Below, piece after piece: positions 50,901 to 61,365 of a stretch of 64,000 bases of DNA. The notes below the pieces were generated by a model. It was not told the origin of the DNA. It made no database searches and worked only from the letters and a program-made list of their open reading frames with translations. How positions within the stretch are numbered: the first letter of the stretch is position 1; the number at the start of each line of letters is the position of its first letter. The position numbers were made by a program, and so were the translations under genes. This DNA is from Andrena cerasifolii (taxonomy: Eukaryota > Arthropoda > Insecta > Hymenoptera > Andrenidae): contig NW_027484910.1 in NCBI RefSeq assembly GCF_050908995.1, positions 372,001 through 436,000 on the forward strand, written 5' to 3'.

Positions 50901-52710
50901 GGTTTTGCAATATCAGTTTTTCGATATAGGTTTTTCAATATCGGTTCTAATATCGGATTCAATATCGGCTTTTCAATATCGGTTTTTCAATATCAGTTTT
51001 TCGATATCAGTTTTTCAATATTTGTTTTTCAATATCGGTTTTTCAATATCGGTTCTAATATCGGTTTCAATATCGGTTATTCAATATCAGTTTTTCGATA
51101 TCAGTTTTTCAAGATTTGTTCTCCAATATCGGTTTTTGAATATCGGTTCTAATATCGGATTCAATATCAGTTTTTCAATATCGGTTCTAATATCGGATTC
51201 AATACCGGTTTTTCAATATCGGTTCTAATATCGGATTCAATATCGGTTTTTCAATATCGTTTTTGCAATATCAGTTTTTCGATATAGGTTTTTCAATATC
51301 GGTTTTTTCAATATCAGTTTTTCGATATCAGTTTTTCAATATTTGTTTTTCAATATCGGTTCTAATATCGGTTTCAATATCGGTTTTTCAATATCGGTTT
51401 TTCAATATCGGTTTTTCAATATCGGTTTTTCAATATCAGTTTTTCAATATTTGTTCTCCAATATCGGTTTTTGAATATCGGTTCTAATATCGGATTCAAT
51501 ATCGGTTTTTCAATATCGATTTTTCAATATCAGTTTTTCAATATTTGTTCTCCAATATCGGTTTTTGAATATCGGTTCTAATATCGGATTCAATATCGGT
51601 TTTTCAATATCGGTTTTGCAATATCAGTTTTTCAATATCAGTTTTTCAATATCAGTTTTTCGATATAGGTTTTTCAATATCGGTTTTTCAATATCGGTTT
51701 TGCAATATCGGTTCTAATATCGGAATCAATATCGGCTTTTCAATATCGGTTTTTCAATATCAGTTTTTCAATATCAGTTTTTCAATATTTGTTTTTCAAT
51801 ATCGGTTTTTCAATATCGGTTCTAATATCGGTTTCAATATCGGTTTTTCAATATCGGTTTTTCAATATCGGTTTTTCAATATCAGTTTTTCAATATTTGT
51901 TCTCCAATATCGGTTTTTGAATATCGGTTCTAATATCGGATTCAGTATCGGTTTTTCAATATCAGTTTTTCAATATTTGTTCTCCAATATCGGTTTTTGA
52001 ATATCGGTTCCAATATCGGATTCAATATCTGTTTTTCAATATCGGTTCTAATATCGGATTCAATATCGGTTTTTCAATATCGGGTTTTCAATATCAGTTT
52101 TTCGATATCAGTTTTTCAATATTTGTTCTCCAATATCGGTTCCAATATCGGATTCAATATCGGTTTTTCAATATCGGTTTTTCAATATCGGTTTTTCAAT
52201 ATCAGTTTTTCAATATTTGTTCTCCAATATCAGTTTTTGAATATCGGTTCTAATATCGGATTCAATATCGGGTTTTCAATATCGGTTTTTCAATATCAGT
52301 TTTTCGATATCAGTTTTTCAATATTTGTTTTTCAATATCGGTTTTTCAATATCGGTTCTAATATCGGATTCAATATCGGTTTTGCAATATCAGTTTTTCG
52401 ATATCAGTTTTTCAATATTTGTTTTTCAATATCGGTTTTTCAATATCGGTTCTAATATCGGATTCAATATCGGTTTTGCAATATCAGTTTTTCGATATCA
52501 GTTTTTCAATATTTGTTTTTCAATATCGGTTTTTCAATATCGGTTCTAATATCGGTTTCAATATCGGTTTTTCAATATCGGTTTTTCAATATCAGTTTTT
52601 CGATATCAGTTTTTCAATATTTGTTCTCCAATATCGGTTTTTGAATATCGGTTCTAATATCGGTTCTAATATCGGATTCAATACCGGTTTTTCAATATCG
52701 GTTTTTCAAT
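47941..52710 (+). repeat. 6.70-kb period repeat, copy 1
   Basis: Matches 54641-59268, first at an offset of 6700 bp (48184/54884, 48393/55093, 49433/56133, 50322/57022), then 6644 bp after a 56-bp B-C-D-A block present only here (about 50455-50510; 51111/57755, 51722/58366). Rare changes shared by both copies include GGATTTTCAATATCAG (48330, 55030), GGTTATAATATCGG (48992, 55692), TTTTTTGATATCAG (49676, 56376), TTTTTTAATATCGG (50053, 56753), CGACATAGG (50124, 56824) and TTCTTCAATATCGG (50719, 57363). These rule out chance similarity. Confidence 0.93.
52325..52512 (+). repeat. 94-bp tandem duplication, A-A-G-H-J-C-D
   Basis: The seven-unit block (14x5+12x2 = 94 bp) occurs twice in a row here, starting at about 52325 and 52419. 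The partner in the 6.70-kb repeat (from 58983) has it once. This is a copy-specific expansion that arose after the 6.70-kb duplication, or a contraction in the partner. Confidence 0.85.
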
Positions 52711-54640
52711 ATCAGTTTTTCGATATCAGTTTTTCAATATTTGTTCTCCAATATCGGTTTTTGAATATCGGTTCTAATATCGGTTTCAATATCGGTTTTT
52801 CAATATCGGTTTTTCAATATCAGTTTTTCAATATTTGTTCTCCAATATCGGTTTTTGAATATCGGTTCTAATATCGGATTCAATATCGGTTTTTCAATAT
52901 CAGTTTTTCAATATTTGTTTTTCGATATCAGTTTTTCAATATTTGCTTTACAATATCAGTTTTTCAATATCGGTTCTAATATCGGATTCAATATCGGTTT
53001 TGCAATATCAGTTTTTCAATATCAGTTTTTCAATATCAGTTTTTCAATATCAGTTTTTCAATATCGGTTTTTGAATATTTGTTCTCCAATATCGGTTTTT
53101 GTATATCGGTTCTAATATCGGATTCAATATCGGTTTTTCAATATCGGTTTTGCAATATCAGTTTTTCGATATAGGTTTTTCAATATCGGTTTTTCAATAT
53201 CGGTTTTGCAATATCAGTTTTTCGATATAGGTTTTTCAATATCGGTTTTTCAATATCGGTTTTGCAATATCAGTTTTTCGATATAGGTTTTTCAATATCG
53301 GTTTTTCAATATCGGTTCTAATATCGGTTTCAATATCAGTTTTTCAATATCGGTTTTTCAATATTTGTTTTCCAATATCGGTTTTTCAATATCGGTTCTA
53401 ATATCGGATTCAATATCGGCTTTTCAATATCGGTTTTTCAATATCAGTTTTTCGATATCAGTTTTTCAATATTTGTTTTTCAATATCGGTTTTTCAATAT
53501 CAGTTTTTCGATATCAGTTTTTCAATATTTGTTTTTCAATATCGGTTTTTCAATATCGGTTCTAATATCGGTTTCAATATCGGTTTTTCAATATCGGTTT
53601 TTCAATATCAGTTTTTCAATATTTGTTCTCCAATATCGGTTTTTGAATATCGGTTCTAATATCGGTTTCAATATCGGTTTTTCAATATCGGTTTTTCAAT
53701 ATTTGTTCTCCAATATCGGTTTTTGAATATCGGTTCCAATATCGGATTCAATATCGGTTTTTCAATATCGGTTCTAATATCGGTTTCAATATCAGTTTTT
53801 CAATATTTGTTTTCCAATATCGGTTTTTCAATATCGGTTCTAATATCGGATTCAATATCGGCTTTTCAATATCGGTTTTTCAATATCGGTTTTTCAATAT
53901 CGGTTTTTCAATATTTGTTCTCCAATATCGGTTTTTGAATATCGGTTCTAATATCGGATTCAATATCGGGTTTTCAATATCGGTTTTTCAATATCAGTTT
54001 TTCGATATCAGTTTTTCAATATTTGTTTTTCAATATCGGTTTTTCAATATCGGTTCTAATATCGGTTTCAATATCGGTTTTTCAATATCGGTTTTTCAAT
54101 ATCAGTTTTTCGATATCAGTTTTTCAATATTTGTTCTCCAATATCGGTTTTTGAATATCGGTTCTAATATCGGTTCTAATATCGGATTCAATACCGGTTT
54201 TTCAATATCGGTTTTTCAATATCAGTTTTTCGATATCAGTTTTTCAATATTTGTTCTCCAATATCGGTTTTTGAATATCGGTTCTAATATCGGTTTCAAT
54301 ATCGGTTTTTCAATATCGGTTTTTCAATATCAGTTTTTCAATATTTGTTCTCCAATATCGGTTTTTGAATATCGGTTCTAATATCGGATTCAATATCGGT
54401 TTTTCAATATCAGTTTTTCAATATTTGTTTTTCGATATCAGTTTTTCAATATTTGCTTTACAATATCAGTTTTTCAATATCGGTTCTAATATCGGATTCA
54501 ATATCGGTTTTGCAATATCAGTTTTTCAATATCAGTTTTTCAATATCAGTTTTTCAATATCAGTTTTTCAATATCGGTTTTGCAATATCAGTTTTTCGAT
54601 ATAGGTTTTTCAATATCGGTTTTTCAATATCGGTTTTGCA
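52711..54640 (+). repeat. Spacer between the two 6.70-kb copies
   Basis: There is no gene. It has the usual modules: B-C-D-E-F cassettes, a J-K-A-A triplet at 53148-53315, and from about 53935 a B-C-D-E-F-G-G-L run like 52419-52871. The first 900 bp match 46344-47260 at 6511 bp. A single-base change, GTATATCGG, lies near 53101. Four B units in a row follow J near 53000 and again near 54510. Confidence 0.75.
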
Positions 54641-57600
54641 ATATCAGTTTTTCGATATAGGTTTTTCAATATCGGTTTTTCAATATCGGTTCTAATATCG
54701 GTTTTTCAATATCAGTTTTTCGATATCAGTTTTTCAATATCGGTTCTAATATCGGTTTTTCAATATCAGTTTTTCGATATCAGTTTTTCAATATTTGTTT
54801 TTCAATATCGGTTTTTCAATATCGGTTCTAATATCGGTTTCAATATCGGTTATTCAATATCAGTTTTTCGATATCAGTTTTTCAAGATTTGTTCTCCAAT
54901 ATCGGTTTTTGAATATCGGTTCTAATATCGGATTCAATATCAGTTTTTCAATATCGGTTCTAATATCGGATTCAATACCGGTTTTTCAATATCGGTTCTA
55001 ATATCGGATTCAATACCGGTTTTTCAATATCGGATTTTCAATATCAGTTTTTCGATATCAGTTTTTCAATATTTGTTCTCCAATATCGGTTTTTGAATAT
55101 CGGTTCTAATATCGGATTCAATATCGGTTTTTCAATATCGTTTTTGCAATATCAGTTTTTCGATATAGGTTTTTCAATATCGGTTTTTCAATATCGGTTT
55201 TTCAATATCGGTTCTAATATCGGATTCAATATCGGTTTTTCAATATCGGTTATTCAATATCAGTTTTTCAATATTTGTTCTCCAATATCGGATTCAATAT
55301 CGGTTTTTCAATATCGGTTCTAATATCGGATTCAATATCGGTTTTTCAATATCGGGTTTTCAATATCAGTTTTTCGATATCAGTTTTTCAATATTTGCTT
55401 TTCAATATCGGTTCTAATATCGGTTTCAATATCGGTTTTTCAATATCAGTTTTTCGATATAGGTTTTTCAATATCGGTTTTTCAATATCGGTTTTTCAAT
55501 ATCAGTTTTTCAATATTTGGTTTTCAATATCGGTTTTTGAATATCGGTTCTAATATCGGTTCAATATCGGTTTTTCAATATCGGTTTTTCAATATCGGTT
55601 CTAATATCGGTTTCAATATCGGTTTTTCAATATCGGTTTTTCAATATCAGTTTTTCAATATTTGTTCTCCAATATCGGTTTTTGAATATCGGTTATAATA
55701 TCGGATTCAATATCGGTTTTTCAATATCAGTTTTTCAGTATTTGTTCTCCAATATCGGTTTTTGAATATCGGTTCTAATATCGGTTTCAATATCGGTTTT
55801 TCAATATCGGTTTTTCAATATTTGTTCTCCAATATCGGTTTTTGAATATCGGTTCCAATATCGGATTCAATATCGGTTTTTCAATATCGGTTCTAATATC
55901 GGATTCAATATCGGTTTTTCAATATCGGTTTTGCAATATCGGGTTTTCAATATCAGTTTTTCGATATCAGTTTTTCAATATTTGTTCTCTAATATCGGTT
56001 TTTGAATATCGGTTCTAATATCGGATTCAATATCGGGTTTTCAATATCGGTTTTTCAATATCAGTTTTTCGATATCAGTTTTTCAATATTTGTTTTTCAA
56101 TATCGGTTCTAATATCGGATTCAATATCGGTTTTGCAATATCAGTTTTTCGATATCAGTTTTTCAATATTTGTTTTTCAATATCGGTTTTTCAATATCGG
56201 TTCTAATATCGGTTTCAATATCGGTTTTTCAATATCGGTTTTTCAATATCAGTTTTTCGATATCAGTTTTTCAATATTTGTTCTCCAATATCGGTTTTTG
56301 AATATCGGTTCTAATATCGGTTCTAATATCGGATTCAATACCGGTTTTTCAATATCGGTTTTTCAATATCAGTTTTTTGATATCAGTTTTTCAATATTTG
56401 TTCTCCAATATCGGTTTTTGAATATCGGTTCTAATATCGGTTTCAATATCGGTTTTTCAATATCGGTTTTTCAATATCAGTTTTTCAATATTTGTTCTCC
56501 AATATCGGTTTTTGAATATCGGTTCTAATATCGGATTCAATATCGGTTTTTCAATATCAGTTTTTCAATATTTGTTTTTCGATATCAGTTTTTCAATATT
56601 TGCTTTACAATATCAGTTTTTCAATATCGGTTCTAATATCGGATTCAATATCGGTTTTGCAATATCAGTTTTTCAATATCAGTTTTTCAATATCAGTTTT
56701 TCAATATCAGTTTTTCAATATCGGTTTTTGAATATTTGTTCTCCAATATCGGTTTTTTAATATCGGTTCTAATATCGGATTCAATATCGGTTTTTCAATA
56801 TCGGTTTTGCAATATCAGTTTTTCGACATAGGTTTTTCAATATCGGTTTTTCAATATCGGTTTTGCAATATCAGTTTTTCGATATAGGTTTTTCAATATC
56901 GGTTTTTCAATATCGGTTTTGCAATATCAGTTTTTCGATATAGGTTTTTCAATATCGGTTTTTCAATATCGGTTCTAATATCGGTTTCAATATCAGTTTT
57001 TCAATATCGGTTTTTCAATATTTGTTTTCCAATATCGGTTTTTCAATATCGGTTCTAATATCGGATTCAATATCGGCTTTTCAATATCGGTTTTTCAATA
57101 TCAGTTTTTCGATATCAGTTTTTCAATATTTGTTTTTCAATATCGGTTTTTCAATATCAGTTTTTCGATATCAGTTTTTCAATATTTGTTTTTCAATATC
57201 GGTTTTTCAATATCGGTTCTAATATCGGTTTCAATATCGGTTTTTCAATATCGGTTTTTCAATATCAGTTTTTCAATATTTGTTCTCCAATATCGGTTTT
57301 TGAATATCGGTTCTAATATCGGATTCAATATCGGTTTTTCAATATCAGTTTTTCAGTATTTGTTCTTCAATATCGGTTTTTGAATATCGGTTCTAATATC
57401 GGTTTCAATATCGGTTTTTCAATATCGGTTTTTCAATATTTGTTCTCCAATATCGGTTTTTGAATATCGGTTCCAATATCGGATTCAATATCGGTTTTTC
57501 AATATCGGTTCTAATATCGGATTCAATATCGGTTTTTCAATATCGGTTTTGCAATATCAGTTTTTCGATATAGGTTTTTCAATATCGGTTCTAATATCGG

Positions 57601-59268
57601 ATTCAATATCGGCTTTTCAATATCGGTTTTTCAATATCAGTTTTTCGATATCAGTTTTTCAATATTTGTTTTTCAATATCGGTTTTTCAATATCGGTTCT
57701 AATATCGGTTTCAATATCGGTTATTCAATATCAGTTTTTCGATATCAGTTTTTCAAGATTTGTTCTCCAATATCGGTTTTTGAATATCGGTTCTAATATC
57801 GGATTCAATATCAGTTTTTCAATATCGGTTCTAATATCGGATTCAATACCGGTTTTTCAATATCGGTTCTAATATCGGATTCAATATCGGTTTTTCAATA
57901 TCGTTTTTGCAATATCAGTTTTTCGATATAGGTTTTTCAATATCGGTTTTTTCAATATCAGTTTTTCGATATCAGTTTTTCAATATTTGTTTTTCAATAT
58001 CGGTTCTAATATCGGTTTCAATATCGGTTTTTCAATATCGGTTTTTCAATATCGGTTTTTCAATATCGGTTTTTCAATATCAGTTTTTCAATATTTGTTC
58101 TCCAATATCGGTTTTTGAATATCGGTTCTAATATCGGATTCAATATCGGTTTTTCAATATCGATTTTTCAATATCAGTTTTTCAATATTTGTTCTCCAAT
58201 ATCGGTTTTTGAATATCGGTTCTAATATCGGATTCAATATCGGTTTTTCAATATCGGTTTTGCAATATCAGTTTTTCAATATCAGTTTTTCAATATCAGT
58301 TTTTCGATATAGGTTTTTCAATATCGGTTTTTCAATATCGGTTTTGCAATATCGGTTCTAATATCGGAATCAATATCGGCTTTTCAATATCGGTTTTTCA
58401 ATATCAGTTTTTCAATATCAGTTTTTCAATATTTGTTTTTCAATATCGGTTTTTCAATATCGGTTCTAATATCGGTTTCAATATCGGTTTTTCAATATCG
58501 GTTTTTCAATATCGGTTTTTCAATATCAGTTTTTCAATATTTGTTCTCCAATATCGGTTTTTGAATATCGGTTCTAATATCGGATTCAGTATCGGTTTTT
58601 CAATATCAGTTTTTCAATATTTGTTCTCCAATATCGGTTTTTGAATATCGGTTCCAATATCGGATTCAATATCTGTTTTTCAATATCGGTTCTAATATCG
58701 GATTCAATATCGGTTTTTCAATATCGGGTTTTCAATATCAGTTTTTCGATATCAGTTTTTCAATATTTGTTCTCCAATATCGGTTTTTGAATATCGGTTC
58801 CAATATCGGATTCAATATCGGTTTTTCAATATCGGTTTTTCAATATCGGTTTTTCAATATCAGTTTTTCAATATTTGTTCTCCAATATCAGTTTTTGAAT
58901 ATCGGTTCTAATATCGGATTCAATATCGGGTTTTCAATATCGGTTTTTCAATATCAGTTTTTCGATATCAGTTTTTCAATATTTGTTTTTCAATATCGGT
59001 TTTTCAATATCGGTTCTAATATCGGATTCAATATCGGTTTTGCAATATCAGTTTTTCGATATCAGTTTTTCAATATTTGTTTTTCAATATCGGTTTTTCA
59101 ATATCGGTTCTAATATCGGTTTCAATATCGGTTTTTCAATATCGGTTTTGAAATATCAGTTTTTCGATATCAGTTTTTCAATATTTGTTCTCCAATATCG
59201 GTTTTTGAATATCGGTTCTAATATCGGTTCTAATATCGGATTCAATACCGGTTTTTCAATATCGGTTT
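54641..59268 (+). repeat. 6.70-kb period repeat, copy 2
   Basis: Partner of 47941-52710. Compared with it, this copy lacks the 56-bp block, has one more 14-mer (the F unit near 58787, missing near 52140) and has one rather than two of the 94-bp blocks. Private changes near its right end include TTTTGAAATATCAG at 59147 and TTTATCAATATTTG at 59267, just where homology stops. Confidence 0.91.
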
Positions 59269-60284
59269 ATCAATATTTGTTCTCCAATATCGGTTTTTGA
59301 ATATCGGTTCTAATATCGGATTCAATATCGGTTTTTCAATATCGTTTTTGCAATATCAGTTTTTCGATATAGGTTTTTCAATATCGGTTTTTCAATATCG
59401 GTTTTTCAATATCGGTTCTAATATCGGATTCAATATCGGTTTTTCAATATCGGTTATTCAATATCAGTTTTTCAATATTTGTTCTCCAATATCGGATTCA
59501 ATATCGGTTTTTCAATATCGGTTCTAATATCGGATTCAATATCGGTTTTTCAATATCGGGTTTTCAATATCAGTTTTTCGATATCAGTTTTTCAATATTT
59601 GTTTTTCAATATCGGTTTTTCAATATCGGTTCTAATATCGGTTTCAATATCGGTTTTTCAATATCGGTTTTGCAATATCAGTTTTTCGATATAGGTTTTT
59701 CAATATCGGTTTTTCAATATCGGTTTTGCAATATCAGTTTTTCGATATAGGTTTTTCAATATCGGTTTTTCAATATCGGTTTTGCAATATCAGTTTTTCG
59801 ATATAGGTTTTTCAATATCGGTTTTTCAATATCGGTTTTTCAATATCGGTTCTAATATCGGTTTCAATATCAGTTTTTCAATATTTGTTTTCCAATATCG
59901 GTTTTTCAATATCGGTTCTAATTTCGGATTCAATATCGGCTTTTCAATATCGGTTTTTCAATATCAGTTTTTCGATATCAGTTTTTCAATATTTGTTTTT
60001 CAATATCGGTTTTTCAATATCGGTTCTAATATCGGTTTCAATATCGGTTATTCAATATCAGTTTTTCGATATCAGTTTTTCAATATCGGTTTTTCAATAT
60101 CAGTTTTTCAATATTTGTTCTCCAATATCGGTTTTTCAATATTTGTTTTTCAATATCGGTTTTTCAATATCAGTTTTTCAATATCAGTTTTTCGATATAG
60201 GTTTTTCAATATCGGTTCTAATATCGGTTTCAATATCAGTTTTTCAATATCGGTTTTTCAATATCGGTTCTAATATCGGTTTCA

Positions 60285-60515
60285 ATATCGGTTTTTCAAT
60301 GTCGGTTTTTCAATATCGGTTTTTCAATATCAGTTTTTCAATATTTGTTCTCCAATATCGGTTTTTCAATATCGGTTCTAACATCGGATTCAATATCGGT
60401 TTTGCAATATCAGTTTTTCGATATAGGTTTTTCAATATCGGTTCTAATATCGGTTTCAATATCAGTTTTTCAATATCGGTTTTTCAATATCGGTTCTAAT
60501 ATCGGTTTCAATATT
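60285..60515 (+). repeat. 230-bp block, first copy (offset 850 bp)
   Basis: The order A-A-B-D-E-A-(TTCTAACATCGG)-H-J-K-G-I-B-A-G matches 61135-61365 at an offset of 850 bp, including the rare TAACATCGG unit (60379 and 61229). Both copies end in a G/I pair that contains an AATATTGG change, placed one unit apart in the two copies (about 60513 and 61350). Confidence 0.8.
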
Positions 60516-61134
60516 GGTTTTTCAATATCGGTTTTTCAATATCGGTTTTTCAATATCAGTTTTTCAATATTTGTTCTCCAATATCGGTTTTTGAATATCG
60601 GTTCTAATATCGGATTCAATATCGGTTTTTCAATATCGATTTTTCAATATCAGTTTTTCAATATTTGTTCTCCAATATCGGTTTTTGAATATCGGTTCTA
60701 ATATCGGATTCAATATCGGTTTTTCAATATCGGTTTTGCAATATCAGTTTTTCGATATCAGTTTTTCAATATTTGTTTTTCAATATCGGTTTTTCAATAT
60801 CGGTTCTAACATCGGTTTCAATATCGGTTTTGCAATATCAGTTTTTCGATATAAGTTTTTCAATATCGGTTTTTCAATATCGGTTTTTCAATATTTGTTT
60901 TTCAATATCGGTTATTCAATATCGGTTTTTCAATATCAGTTTTTCAATATTTGCTTTACAATATCGGTTTTTCAATATCGGTTTTTCAATATCAGTTTTT
61001 CAATATTTGTTCTCCAATATCGGTTTTTCAATATCGGTTCTAACATCGGTTTCAATATCGGTTTTGCAATATCAGTTTTTCGATATCAGTTTTTCAATAT
61101 CGGTTTTTCAATATCGGTTCTAATATCGGTTTCA

Positions 61135-61365
61135 ATATCGGTTTTTCAATATCGGTTTTTCAATATCGGTTTTTCAATATCAGTTTTTCAATATTTGTTC
61201 TCCAATATCGGTTTTTCAATATCGGTTCTAACATCGGATTCAATATCGGTTTTGCAATATCAGTTTTTCGATATAGGTTTTTCAATATCGGTTCTAATAT
61301 CGGTTTCAATATCAGTTTTTCAATATCGGTTTTTCAATATCGGTTCTAATATTGGTTTCAATATC
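61135..61365 (+). repeat. 230-bp block, second copy
   Basis: Partner of 60285-60515. Two further TAACATCGG units at 60807 and 61041 lie between the copies. The local neighbourhood thus has its own small amplification history, distinct from the 2-kb units to the left. Confidence 0.78.
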
